64,000 bases of DNA from Amylibacter sp. IMCC11727. Its GTDB lineage: Bacteria; Pseudomonadota; Alphaproteobacteria; Rhodobacterales; Rhodobacteraceae. The DNA lies in the NCBI RefSeq assembly GCF_029854195.1, contig NZ_CP122960.1, positions 3,388,936 to 3,452,935 of the forward strand, written 5' to 3'. The notes under the pieces are model-generated. The model did no database searches. It was given only the letters and a program-made list of their open reading frames with translations, and was not told where the DNA came from. This document shows, piece after piece, positions 7,458 through 16,696 of the stretch; the stretch's first letter is position 1, and every line of letters begins with the position of its first letter. The position numbers were made by a program, and so were the translations under genes.

Positions 7458-9485
7458 ATGACCCTAAACCGTCTTATTAATCCCAATTCTATCGCCATTA
7501 TCGGTGGCGGTGCATGGTGCGCATCTGTTGCACAGCAAGCGAAGAAAATGGGTTTCAGCGGTGAAATCTATCCCGTTCACCCAAAACAAAAACCACTCGC
7601 AGGCATCCCCAGTTATGCCACTCTCGCCGATCTTCCCAATCCACCAGATGCCTGTTTCATTGGCGTAAACCGTCACATCACGCTTGATGTCGTGCGCGAA
7701 TTATCCGCCATGGGCGCAGGGGGTGCGATCTGTTTTGCATCTGGCTTTTCCGAGGCTGAGCAGGAAGACGACACAGGAACCGATCTACAGGCACAGCTGG
7801 TTGCCGCCGCAGGCGACATGCCGATCCTTGGCCCTAACTGTTATGGCCTGATCAATTACCTTGACCGCGCCATCCTGTGGCCAGACCAGCACGGCGGCAT
7901 GCCCGTGGACAGCGGCGTTGCCATCATCACCCAATCCTCGAACATGGCCATTAACATCACCATGCAGGCGCGTGCTTTGCCCATCGCCGTCATCGCCTGC
8001 GCGGGGAACCAAGCGCAAACAGGCATGGCAGATATCGGTTTTGAACTGCTGCAAGACCCGCGCATCACTGCTCTTGGTTTGCACATCGAAGGCTTCAATG
8101 ATCTGCACTCCTATGAAACCCTCGCTGCAGAAGCACACCGTTTGGGCAAACCCATCGTTGCGCTCAAGGTCGGGAAATCCGAACAGGCACAGGCGGCCAC
8201 CATTTCACATACCGCATCCGTTGCGGGTGGGGATGCAGGTGCAGCGGCCTTGCTCAAGCGGCTCAACATCGCCCGTGTGACCAGTCTGCCAACGTTTATG
8301 GAAACCCTGAAACTACTGCATTTCACGGGCCCGTTGCCCAGTGCAAACATCGCCTCAATTAGCTGTTCTGGGGGCGAAGCCAGCCTTGCCGCTGACACCG
8401 CCGTCGGCCATGCCGTCAACTTCCCCCCCCTCACGCAAACGCAGCAAATCAATCTGCGCGCGGCCCTTGGCCCCATGGTCGCATTGGCCAATCCACTCGA
8501 CTATCACACCTATATCTGGCGCGATGCGGATGCGATGACCGCCGCATGGGCGGCCATGATGGAACCCCATCTCGCTCTCACGGTGTTGGTCGTGGATTTC
8601 CCCCGTGCGGATCGCTGCTCTGACACAGATTGGGATTGCGCGATAGAGGCCGCAGGCCGCGCCAAAGCGCAAACGGGTGCAAATGTTGCCATGGTCACAA
8701 CCCTGCCTGAAAACCTGTCTGAAACCATCGCGAAACGGCTCGTGGATGTGGGCGTGATCCCGTTGCTCGGCCTGAGGGAATCCATTGAAGCGGTAGAAGC
8801 CGCTGCCAGTTTCACACAGCCCAACTCGGCCCGTGTTTTATTGCCAACGCCCGCATCTGAAACTGCTGAAACCCTGTCCGAAGGCGCGGCGAAACACGCA
8901 CTCGCCGCATATGGTTTGCGCATTCCAAATGCCAAACGCGCATCCTCTCCCACACAAGCCGCAGAAATCGCCAATGCCATCGGCTTTCCTGTGGTTGTCA
9001 AAGGCGAAGGCATCGCCCACAAATCCGAAGCAGGCGCGGTGGCGCTCAACCTGCAAACGCCCAACGATGTCTCCCACGCCGCAAAAGCCATGCCAACGGA
9101 CGGTTTCTTGATCGAAGAAATGCTCGTGGGCGGTGTCGCAGAGCTGCTCATCGGTGTGGTCAAAGACCCCGCACATGGATTCGTTCTCACGCTCGGCGCG
9201 GGGGGCACGTTTACCGAGTTGCTGTCTGACAGCGCGTCCCTGCTTATTCCCGCCAGCCGCAGTGATATTGAAACCGCGCTTAGCACGCTCAAATCCGCCA
9301 AACTCCTGTCTGGATTTCGCGGCGCAACCGCCGCCCATATGCCGTCTATTTTGGATGCGGTTGAGGCGATCCAGAACTACGTGCTTGCCAATGCGCAAGG
9401 CTTAGAAGAAGTTGAAGTGAACCCGCTGATCTGCACGCCAACCGATGCTATTGCAGCCGATGCGTTAATACGGAGAGACCCATGA
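7458..9485 (+). CDS. NDP-forming acyl-CoA synthetase (acetate--CoA ligase family)
   Basis: A 675-residue ADP-forming type acyl-CoA synthetase with all parts on one chain: an N-terminal CoA-binding Rossmann domain (about 1-130), two succinyl-CoA-ligase-like domains with the phosphohistidine loop SHTASVAGG (about 250), and a C-terminal ATP-grasp domain (about 460-675, with PVVVKGEGIAHKSEAG). It activates a carboxylic acid to its CoA ester at the cost of ATP. It overlaps the CaiD-like gene by 4 bp, so the pair is coupled. Here it could stand in for the betaine/carnitine-CoA ligase CaiC; that role is inference. Confidence 0.88.
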   Translation: MTLNRLINPNSIAIIGGGAWCASVAQQAKKMGFSGEIYPVHPKQKPLAGIPSYATLADLPNPPDACFIGVNRHITLDVVRELSAMGAGGAICFASGFSEAEQEDDTGTDLQAQLVAAAGDMPILGPNCYGLINYLDRAILWPDQHGGMPVDSGVAIITQSSNMAINITMQARALPIAVIACAGNQAQTGMADIGFELLQDPRITALGLHIEGFNDLHSYETLAAEAHRLGKPIVALKVGKSEQAQAATISHTASVAGGDAGAAALLKRLNIARVTSLPTFMETLKLLHFTGPLPSANIASISCSGGEASLAADTAVGHAVNFPPLTQTQQINLRAALGPMVALANPLDYHTYIWRDADAMTAAWAAMMEPHLALTVLVVDFPRADRCSDTDWDCAIEAAGRAKAQTGANVAMVTTLPENLSETIAKRLVDVGVIPLLGLRESIEAVEAAASFTQPNSARVLLPTPASETAETLSEGAAKHALAAYGLRIPNAKRASSPTQAAEIANAIGFPVVVKGEGIAHKSEAGAVALNLQTPNDVSHAAKAMPTDGFLIEEMLVGGVAELLIGVVKDPAHGFVLTLGAGGTFTELLSDSASLLIPASRSDIETALSTLKSAKLLSGFRGATAAHMPSILDAVEAIQNYVLANAQGLEEVEVNPLICTPTDAIAADALIRRDP

Positions 9486-10264
9486 CAAATCCCATCAAGA
9501 CCCACCGTGAAGGCGGCATTTTGCAGGTCACGCTCGACCGTCCCAAAGCAAACGCCATTGATCTGGAAACCAGCAAAATCATGGGGGATGTATTTGCAGA
9601 TTTCCGCGATAATCCAGACTTGCGCGTGGCCATTATTACAGGCGGCGGCGAAAAGTTCTTTTGCCCTGGCTGGGATCTAAAGGCGGCGGCCGATGGGGAC
9701 GAAGTGGATGGAGATTACGGCGTTGGCGGCTTTGGCGGTTTGCAAGAATTGCGTGGCATGAACAAACCCGTCATCGCAGCCGTTAATGGCATTTGTTGTG
9801 GTGGCGGCTTGGAACTTGCCCTGTCAGCGGACATTATCTTGGCCGCCGATCACGCGTCTTTTGCCCTACCAGAAATCCGTTCTGGCACTGTGGCCGATGC
9901 GGCGAGCATCAAAATGCCCAAACGCATTCCTTATCATATTGCCATGGAAATGCTGCTCACAGGGCGCTGGCTCGATGTAGAAGAAGCGCACCGTTGGGGG
10001 TTTGTAAACCAAATCCACCCAGCCGCAGAATTGATGAACAAAGCGTGGGAAATGGCCCGCCTTTTGGAAAGCGGTCCCCCTCTTGTTTATGCGGCAATCA
10101 AAGAAATCGTGCGTGATGCCGAAGACAGCAAATTCCAAGACGCCATGAACCGCATCACCCAACGCCAATTGGCATCTGTTGATACGCTTTACGCATCCGA
10201 GGATCAGCTGGAAGGGGCCAAAGCCTTTGCCGAAGGCCGTGACCCCGTTTGGAAGGGGCGATAG
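9482..10264 (+). CDS. caiD: CaiD-like crotonobetainyl-CoA hydratase (enoyl-CoA hydratase family)
   Basis: A 260-residue crotonase-fold protein that resembles E. coli carnitinyl-CoA dehydratase more than general enoyl-CoA hydratases: it shares RPKANAID near the N-terminus, GWDLKAAA, the glycine-rich GVGGFGGL loop and the C-terminal DPVWKGR. It would interconvert crotonobetainyl-CoA and carnitinyl-CoA. The oxyanion-hole glycines lie in the NGICCGGGLELA block. The ATG overlaps the upstream stop (ATGA). With the dehydrogenase and synthetase it forms a plausible gamma-butyrobetaine/carnitine module. Closely related crotonases could act on other substrates. Confidence 0.8.
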   Translation: MTNPIKTHREGGILQVTLDRPKANAIDLETSKIMGDVFADFRDNPDLRVAIITGGGEKFFCPGWDLKAAADGDEVDGDYGVGGFGGLQELRGMNKPVIAAVNGICCGGGLELALSADIILAADHASFALPEIRSGTVADAASIKMPKRIPYHIAMEMLLTGRWLDVEEAHRWGFVNQIHPAAELMNKAWEMARLLESGPPLVYAAIKEIVRDAEDSKFQDAMNRITQRQLASVDTLYASEDQLEGAKAFAEGRDPVWKGR

Positions 10265-10281
10265 CCCCCACTTTAAACCCG

Positions 10282-10656
10282 CTATAAAATAAAGTTGCTT
10301 TCATCCAACTCCGCTGGATCAATCGCGCTGAGGATCAGGCAATCTTCGGGTTGCCCGCCTGCGCGGCACAGGTCAATTTTTGTGGCCCATCCCGTATCCA
10401 CAAACAGATCGGCAAGCGCGGTGTGGCTCAGGCCAAAATGCGTCAGGTCTACCACATCCAAATCTGGATCAAAATCATGGATGATGCTTTCCCCTGAACA
10501 ACTGCGCGACACAAACGTGTCTCCATCATCCTCTGTCATCCAAGTGGCTGCTTTCTTCGACACATCTTTCGTAAATCGGTTCGCAGGGTTCAGCGCCACC
10601 GCCCCAAATGCGGGTTTCGCATCGCGCAGCGTTGAACGTTCCATTACATCAGTCAT
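10282..10656 (-). CDS. Small protein resembling a serralysin-type RTX C-terminus
   Basis: A 124-residue acidic protein. Its C-terminal part (about residues 60-124) has the pattern found after RTX calcium-binding repeats in type I secreted proteins: DFDPDLDVVDLTHFG, then a hydrophobic DCLILSAID segment, ending ELDESNFIL. No GGxGxD nonapeptide repeats and no signal peptide are present. The start follows a good GAGGAAACT Shine-Dalgarno. It is convergent with the CaiD-like gene and divergent from the aminotransferase. The function is unknown; it may be a type I secretion substrate or a remnant of one. Confidence 0.65.
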   Translation of the reverse strand: MTDVMERSTLRDAKPAFGAVALNPANRFTKDVSKKAATWMTEDDGDTFVSRSCSGESIIHDFDPDLDVVDLTHFGLSHTALADLFVDTGWATKIDLCRAGGQPEDCLILSAIDPAELDESNFIL

Positions 10657-10841
10657 AGTTTCCTCACTCGTTTAGTCCCGCTGCTAGCCTGCACATTTAT
10701 CCCTAACGGAAGGTTAGGACGGGTCATCGAAGTGCCGATGATTTGAGTCAAATCAACGCGCCATGCGAAAAATTCAGCACAGATGCCCTTGAAAACTTGG
10801 CCCCGCTCTTGTCTACTTTGGACAACAAAAGGGATCCCATC

Positions 10842-12242
10842 ATGCTGACCAAAGACCGCCTGAACGATGCAGAGGCACACCTGCGTGCGCTTGATCAACG
10901 CCACAATCTGCATCCGTGGACTCATTTCGAAAGCCATGAAAAAGAAGGCGCGATGGTTGTAGCATCGGGCAAGGGCTGCCATTTGACGGATGCCAACGGC
11001 AAAACCTATCTCGATGCGGTGGGCGGCATGTGGTGTACCAACATCGGCCTTGGACGCGAAGAAATGGCAGATGCCATCGCCGATCAGGTGCGCGAACTGG
11101 CCTATTCCTCTACCTTTGTGGATATGACCAACGGTCCAACCGCCCTGCTTGCTCAAAAAATCGCAAGCCTGACTCCCGGCGACCTCAATCACATGCAATT
11201 CACAACGGGGGGCTCTACGGCTGTTGATACCGCTTATCGTCTAGTCGGGTTCTACAACCACTGCCTTGGGCGTCCCGAAAAAACCCACGTCATCGCGCGG
11301 GATCAGGCCTATCACGGCTCCACGTTTGTCACCATGTCCATCGGCAACAAAGCCTCTGACAAAGTCGAAGAATTCCAATACCTGCGCGACGGCATCCACC
11401 ACATTTCCGCACCCCATTACTACCGCGCAGAAGACGGCGTTTCTGAAGCTGAGTTCACCGACCAACTGATCGCGGAATTTGAATCGAAAATCGCAGAGAT
11501 CGGCGCGGATAAGGTCGGCGCATTTTTCGCCGAACCGATCCAAGCCTCTGGCGGCGTCCTTGTCCCTCCAAAAGGCTACCTCAAACGCATGTACGACGTG
11601 TGCCAAAAGCACGACATCCTGTTTGTGGCAGACGAGGTCGTCACCGCCTTCGGTCGCCTTGGCCATTTCTTCGCAATCGAGGCAGAATTCGGCATCATCC
11701 CCGACATCATCACCTCCGCCAAGGGCCTGTCCTCTGGCTACCTGCCTATGGGTGCAATGATCTACTCCGACCGCATCCATGACGTCATTTCCAAAGGCGA
11801 CGAACACCGTTGGTTCGCCAGCGGCTTCACCTATTCAGGCCACCCAGTATGCTGTGCCGCCGCGCTCAAAAACATCGAAATCATGGAACGGGAAAACCTT
11901 CTGCAAAACGCGGCAGAGGTTGGCACCTATTTTGAAGAGCAGCTTCACACCCTGAACGACTTAGAAATCGTTGGCAACGTACGCGGCAAAAAGCTAATGA
12001 TGTGCGTTGAAAACGTCAAAGACAAAACCACCAAGGAACTGCTTCCAGACGAGCTGAACATCGGCAAACGCATTTCCAACGCGGCCGAGGCAATGGGCCT
12101 GTTGGTGCGCCCCATCGGGCACCTCAATGTCATGTCGCCGCCCCTCACGCTCACCCGCGAAGACGTGGATTTCCTTGTAAAAACACTGCGCGCTGCCATC
12201 GAACAAGTCACGGGCGAATTGAAAGCCGAAGGCCACCTTTAA
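10842..12242 (+). CDS. Class III pyridoxal-phosphate aminotransferase
   Basis: A 466-residue omega-type aminotransferase. Visible marks are the cofactor-binding DEVVTAFGR aspartate block and the Schiff-base lysine in SAKGLSSGYLPMGA, with the class III N-terminal layout (LDAVGGMWC). Relatives use putrescine, beta-alanine, taurine or diaminobutyrate as amino donors. The ATG at 10842 is chosen by similarity of the N-terminus; a longer frame opens at 10743. It heads a run with a Rieske oxygenase and a PotABC-type transporter, which suggests a polyamine-like or betaine-like amine as substrate. Exact substrate not determinable. Confidence 0.88.
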   Translation: MLTKDRLNDAEAHLRALDQRHNLHPWTHFESHEKEGAMVVASGKGCHLTDANGKTYLDAVGGMWCTNIGLGREEMADAIADQVRELAYSSTFVDMTNGPTALLAQKIASLTPGDLNHMQFTTGGSTAVDTAYRLVGFYNHCLGRPEKTHVIARDQAYHGSTFVTMSIGNKASDKVEEFQYLRDGIHHISAPHYYRAEDGVSEAEFTDQLIAEFESKIAEIGADKVGAFFAEPIQASGGVLVPPKGYLKRMYDVCQKHDILFVADEVVTAFGRLGHFFAIEAEFGIIPDIITSAKGLSSGYLPMGAMIYSDRIHDVISKGDEHRWFASGFTYSGHPVCCAAALKNIEIMERENLLQNAAEVGTYFEEQLHTLNDLEIVGNVRGKKLMMCVENVKDKTTKELLPDELNIGKRISNAAEAMGLLVRPIGHLNVMSPPLTLTREDVDFLVKTLRAAIEQVTGELKAEGHL

Positions 12243-12296
12243 TTTCTCCTTGCCTCAGACGCCGATTCACCGTTCCATACCCAACGGGAGGACACA

Positions 12297-13493
12297 ATGC
12301 TCGACGATAAATCGGAAATTCCAGCAGACTGGGATCGCTCTGGCTTGCCGGGCTGGTCCTATTTTTCGCAAGAGCTGTTCGACCTTGAACGGGATGTAAT
12401 CTTTCGCACCCATTGGCAGCTGGTCTGCCATATTTCCGAAGTCGCGAGCGCAGGCCAATACGTCACGCTCGACATTGCCGATGAACGCGCCCTTGTAATC
12501 CGTGGTCACGACGATGAAATCCGTGCCTTTCACAACCTTTGCCGCCACCGCGGCTCCCGCGTTGTGGGCGATGATCGCGGCACGTGTAACAAGGCGCTGA
12601 TCTGCCCCTACCACGGTTGGGCCTATAACCTTGATGGCACCCTGCGTGGCATCGCCTCCAAAGACACGTTTCCACCAATGGACCCCGACAAATGGGGCCT
12701 AAAACCGCTGGAAATGGAAATCTGGCAAGGCTTCGTCTTTGTCCGTTTCCAACCCGGTCCACAACCCTCCGTGGCCGAGGTCATGGGCCGTTTCGACGCC
12801 GAAATCGCCCCCTACCGCACCGCCGAAATGATCTGCCGCGAACCCACAGACATATTTGAAGAAGCAGACGTAAACTGGAAATCCGTGCGCGATGTGGATA
12901 ATGAGGGCTACCACGTCCGCCAAGCCCACCCAGGCCTGCACGACCTTTACGGCAAAGACTACTACGACGAACCCTACATCAACGGCACATCCCGCTCCTA
13001 CGGCCCCTTCAACGAAGGCCCCTCTAAATTGTGGTCCGTACGCAACTACCGCAAATTCTTGCCAAAGGTCGATGGCCTGCCAGACAGTCATCAAAACGCG
13101 TGGGTCTATTTCGCGATGTTCCCCAACACCGTGATCGGCATGTACCCAGACGGCGTGTTCTTTTACCAAGAAATCCCCGTGTCCCCCACCAAAACAAAAC
13201 AACGCGGCGGCATTGTCGGCCATGCCGATGACAGCCGTGAAATGCGGGCCGCCCGCTACCTGTCAGGGCGCATCGACAACGACACCGTAAAAGAAGACCA
13301 GATGCTGACCATCTGGTCCTGCGAGGCAACAAAATCCTCTGCCTATGACGGCATCGTTTTGTCCGATCTGGAATACGGACTCAAAACCTATCACGATCAC
13401 CTGCGCGTCCATATGCCGGTGTTAAATGATGTGAAAGAACCCGCCGAAGGCACACTGGCCAAGCGCAACGCTGATTTGAAAGCCAACCCATGA
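12297..13493 (+). CDS. Rieske non-heme iron oxygenase, alpha subunit
   Basis: A 398-residue ring-hydroxylating-type oxygenase alpha subunit. The Rieske cluster ligands are CRH at about residue 83 and CPYH about 18 residues later; the mononuclear iron site is in DVDNEGYHVRQAH (about residues 198-210). Relatives that act on quaternary ammonium compounds include carnitine monooxygenase, glycine betaine monooxygenase and stachydrine demethylase. The Shine-Dalgarno GGGAGGACAC is strong. It overlaps the first permease gene by 4 bp, so it is part of the transporter operon. No reductase partner gene is in the window, so the electron donor must be encoded elsewhere. Confidence 0.9.
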   Translation: MLDDKSEIPADWDRSGLPGWSYFSQELFDLERDVIFRTHWQLVCHISEVASAGQYVTLDIADERALVIRGHDDEIRAFHNLCRHRGSRVVGDDRGTCNKALICPYHGWAYNLDGTLRGIASKDTFPPMDPDKWGLKPLEMEIWQGFVFVRFQPGPQPSVAEVMGRFDAEIAPYRTAEMICREPTDIFEEADVNWKSVRDVDNEGYHVRQAHPGLHDLYGKDYYDEPYINGTSRSYGPFNEGPSKLWSVRNYRKFLPKVDGLPDSHQNAWVYFAMFPNTVIGMYPDGVFFYQEIPVSPTKTKQRGGIVGHADDSREMRAARYLSGRIDNDTVKEDQMLTIWSCEATKSSAYDGIVLSDLEYGLKTYHDHLRVHMPVLNDVKEPAEGTLAKRNADLKANP

Positions 13494-14416
13494 GCAGATT
13501 TTCAAAATGGCGACAATCTGAAAACGCACAAGGCCTCGCCCTTGTCAGCCCCACCTTCATCTACGCGCTCCTTTTGCTCGCCGCCCCCATTGCGCTTGTG
13601 GTCGCGCTGTCCTTCTGGACCCAAGATTACCTCACACTCGACAAAACCCCCACACTCAACAATTACCGCGAAGCATGGGGAACCGAGAAATGGGGCTGGA
13701 CGTGGACGGAAATGAAAGCTTGGGGCTCGCAGATTTACACGGTTTTGATGGCCCGCTCGCTCAAATTGTCGATGCTCGTCACGTTCTTTACGATCTTACT
13801 GGCCTTCCCCGTCGCCTATTACGTTAGCTTCTACGTAGACCCAAAACGCAAACCGTTCTGGATTTTCATGATCACTATCCCGTTCTGGACCAGCTACCTA
13901 ATGCGGATTTTCCTGTGGAAAGTGATCCTCGGCTACAATGGCGTGGTCAACGGCTCGCTTATGGGCCTTGGCATCATCGAAAGCCCGATCCGCGAAATCG
14001 CCTATTCGCAAAACGCCGTCATCATCACCCTCGCCCACGCATGGGTTCCCTTCGCGATCCTCACCATCTTTGTCGCGCTCGAAAAAATCGACCGCTCCTT
14101 GCTAGAGGCCGCCGAAGACCTCGGCGATGGCCCCTTCCGCCGCTTCATCCGCATCACCCTTCCACTCGCCATGCCAGGCGTCGTGGCCGCCACCGTGATC
14201 GTGTTCATCCCAACCATCGGGGATTATGTAACGCCCAGATTGGTCGGCGGGCCCAATGGCCTGATGATATCCAACATGATCGAACTGCAATTTAAAAAGG
14301 CCAACAACGCCCCCTTGGGCGCGGCCCTTGCGCTCTCAGCCATGTTCCTTGTCACGTTGATCTCGCTAATCTTTGTGTGGATGAACCGTAAATATCTAAC
14401 GGGGAATGGCCGATGA
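13490..14416 (+). CDS. ABC transporter permease, spermidine/putrescine type (PotB-like)
   Basis: A 308-residue inner-membrane permease of the polyamine/opine ABC family. About six transmembrane segments are apparent, the first at about residues 20-42. The cytoplasmic EAA loop that docks the ATPase is visible as LLEAAEDLGDGPFRRF. It overlaps its neighbours by 4 bp on both sides. It forms a heterodimeric channel with the next gene product. Given the Rieske enzyme and aminotransferase upstream, it probably imports the amine that those enzymes attack. Confidence 0.92.
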   Translation: MSRFSKWRQSENAQGLALVSPTFIYALLLLAAPIALVVALSFWTQDYLTLDKTPTLNNYREAWGTEKWGWTWTEMKAWGSQIYTVLMARSLKLSMLVTFFTILLAFPVAYYVSFYVDPKRKPFWIFMITIPFWTSYLMRIFLWKVILGYNGVVNGSLMGLGIIESPIREIAYSQNAVIITLAHAWVPFAILTIFVALEKIDRSLLEAAEDLGDGPFRRFIRITLPLAMPGVVAATVIVFIPTIGDYVTPRLVGGPNGLMISNMIELQFKKANNAPLGAALALSAMFLVTLISLIFVWMNRKYLTGNGR

Positions 14417-15222
14417 AATCTTCAACATGGCTCAAAACTTATATCGTCGTGTTTATGGTGTTCCTCTACGCCCCAGCACTGCTCTTGCCGATCTTCGCCT
14501 TCAACGACTCCTCCATCGTGTCCTTCCCACTGAAGGGGTTCACCACCGAATGGTTCACTGTCCTTTGGCAAACCGAAGCCCTGCACACCTCCGCCAAAAA
14601 CAGCCTGATGATCGCGGTCACGTCCGCAGTGCTCGCCACCTTCTTTGGCACACTCGCCGCCCGCGCATCGGCACGATACAAATTCAAAGGCAAGAAACCG
14701 ATCATGGGCTTTATCATGATCCCCATGGTGCTGCCCGAAATCATCGTCGGTGTTTCGCTCCTCGTCGTGATCCTGCAACTTGGGTTTGAACTTGCCCTTT
14801 GGACCATCATCCTTGGCCACACACTCATCTGCATCCCGTTCTGTGTGGCGATCCTCAACTCTGCCTTTCTCGCGCTCGACAACTCGCTCGAAGAAGCTTC
14901 TTTCGATCTTGGCCAAACGCGGCTCAAAACCTTCTGGCTCGTCACACTGCCCCTCGTAATGCCGGGCATCGTGTCCTCGCTCCTCATTTCCTTCACCATC
15001 TCGCTCGACGAGTTCATCATCGCCTTCTTCCTTGCAGGCACGGAACCAACGCTGCCTGTCTACATCTGGGGCCAGCTGCGTTTCCCACAAAAACTCCCGA
15101 GCTTGATGGCCCTTGGGACCATCCTCTTGGTCCTCTCCATCATCCTTCTCATCATCGCGGATTACTTCCGCCGCCGCAGTGCCCAGAAAACTGGCGCTGA
15201 CACGTCCGGAGGCTTCATTTGA
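14413..15222 (+). CDS. ABC transporter permease, spermidine/putrescine type (PotC-like)
   Basis: A 269-residue inner-membrane permease, partner of the preceding one. The EAA loop reads LEEASFDLGQTRLKTF, and six hydrophobic segments are apparent (first at about 10-32, last at about 230-250). The C-terminus is a short basic tail with RRRS. Start and stop overlap neighbouring genes (ATGA at the front, TTGA at the end). The role is shared with the PotB-like protein in import of an amine-type solute. Confidence 0.92.
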   Translation: MKSSTWLKTYIVVFMVFLYAPALLLPIFAFNDSSIVSFPLKGFTTEWFTVLWQTEALHTSAKNSLMIAVTSAVLATFFGTLAARASARYKFKGKKPIMGFIMIPMVLPEIIVGVSLLVVILQLGFELALWTIILGHTLICIPFCVAILNSAFLALDNSLEEASFDLGQTRLKTFWLVTLPLVMPGIVSSLLISFTISLDEFIIAFFLAGTEPTLPVYIWGQLRFPQKLPSLMALGTILLVLSIILLIIADYFRRRSAQKTGADTSGGFI

Positions 15223-16301
15223 CCCAACCCATCATCCACCTTTCAGGCATCGACAAATTCTATGGCGACTTTCAGGCGCTGTATGATGTGAACGCTGACA
15301 TCCAAACGGGCGAGTTTTTCTCGCTGCTCGGCCCCTCTGGCTGTGGCAAAACCACACTTCTGCGCACCATCGCGGGGTTCGAAGAAATCTCAAAGGGCAC
15401 CATGATGATCGACGGCCAGTCGATGGACGGCGTCCCTGCCAACAAACGCCCCACCAACATGGTGTTCCAATCCTACGCCATCTTTCCGCACATGACCGTG
15501 GCTGAAAATGTTGCTTATGGCCTCAAGGCGCGCAACACACCGAAATCCGAAATCGGCCCAATGGTGGCAGAGGCCCTTAAAATGGTCGGCCTCGAAGGGT
15601 TCGGCGACCGCGCCTCCCATGCCTTGTCTGGCGGCCAACGCCAACGCGTTGCCCTCGCCCGCGCACTGGTCCTGAAACCCAAAGTCCTCCTGCTCGATGA
15701 ACCCCTTTCCGCGCTCGACAAAAAGATGCGCGAACAAATGCAATCCGAACTGCGCCACTTGCAACGGGCCGTTGGCATCACCTTCATCCTCGTCACCCAC
15801 GACCAAGAAGAAGCCCTCACCATGTCCGATCGCATCGCCGTCATGTTCGACGGCCGCATCGCACAACTGGCCAGCCCCCAAGAACTCTACCGCCGCCCCA
15901 TCAACCGCCAAGTGGCCGACTTCATCGGCGTAATGAACTTCCTCGACGTGTCGATCAAATCCGAGTCCCCCGCAGGCTACCAAGTCGACATCGCAGGCCT
16001 CGGCGCGGCTACAGTCCCGCTCGACCAAGCCCCCGCAGGCGTCGGATCAGACACCAAAGCAGGCATCCGCCCCGAAATGCTCACCCTGCTCTACGACGAT
16101 CAAAAAGCCGCCGAAAACGAAGTCCCAGCGACAGTGGCAGACGCCTATTACGTGGGCGACATGACGTATTACGAAGTGAAAATCGACGGCGTAGAAAAAC
16201 CCGTGGAGATTTCCATGCGGAATACGGCAGGACGGGCGGTTCTGGAACGCGGCGCGAAGACGCGCGTTGGCTGGGGCAATGAGAGTGTGTTGTTGCTGTG
16301 A
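15219..16301 (+). CDS. ABC transporter ATP-binding protein, spermidine/putrescine type (PotA-like)
   Basis: A 360-residue ATPase with Walker A (GPSGCGKTT, about residue 40), the Q-loop (VFQSYAIF), signature LSGGQRQR and Walker B (VLLLDEP), then a C-terminal TOBE domain (from about residue 270) typical of PotA/MalK-type subunits. The start is an unusual TTG that overlaps the upstream stop (TTGA), so translation depends on coupling. It powers the two permeases encoded before it. No binding protein follows directly; the one at 17790-18836 is the likely partner. Confidence 0.92.
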   Translation: MTQPIIHLSGIDKFYGDFQALYDVNADIQTGEFFSLLGPSGCGKTTLLRTIAGFEEISKGTMMIDGQSMDGVPANKRPTNMVFQSYAIFPHMTVAENVAYGLKARNTPKSEIGPMVAEALKMVGLEGFGDRASHALSGGQRQRVALARALVLKPKVLLLDEPLSALDKKMREQMQSELRHLQRAVGITFILVTHDQEEALTMSDRIAVMFDGRIAQLASPQELYRRPINRQVADFIGVMNFLDVSIKSESPAGYQVDIAGLGAATVPLDQAPAGVGSDTKAGIRPEMLTLLYDDQKAAENEVPATVADAYYVGDMTYYEVKIDGVEKPVEISMRNTAGRAVLERGAKTRVGWGNESVLLL

Positions 16302-16696
16302 GCCTCACTCCCGAATCACTCTGCGCCTGAACCACACAACCTTAAGGTAAATTCTTCGAAGCCATCCATTCATCTGTTTCCTCTATGGAAACAATAGGTT
16401 TCACTGCTATTCGCCTCCCCAAAGCAATCGCTATCTTAATCATCTGTTAAACAACAATTTTATTTAACATCTACACAATTCGCCTTTTCCACAAGTTTCG
16501 AAGATCACCACAACTCCACCTTGCGGTGTCCAATTTCGTTTGACTCAAACACGTTTATCAAGAAGCTGAAATCTGTAAATCAACTATGGGTAGCGGGTTT
16601 ACACATCAATCTGCTCGCAATCGATTGCTCCTTATGGGGCTTCTCTCTTTGTGACCAGCGAAATGTTTGAACTTTAAGTGGTAGTGGGAGAATCTA
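16302..16696. other. 395-bp AT-rich intergenic region with alternating GTTTC repeats
   Basis: No gene recognised. At 16376-16402 there are three half-sites in alternating orientation at constant 5-bp spacing: GTTTCC, GGAAAC, GTTTC. This may be an operator for the Hint-domain gene downstream. The rest is AT-rich leader or promoter sequence; no terminator is obvious after the ATPase gene. Confidence 0.4.
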
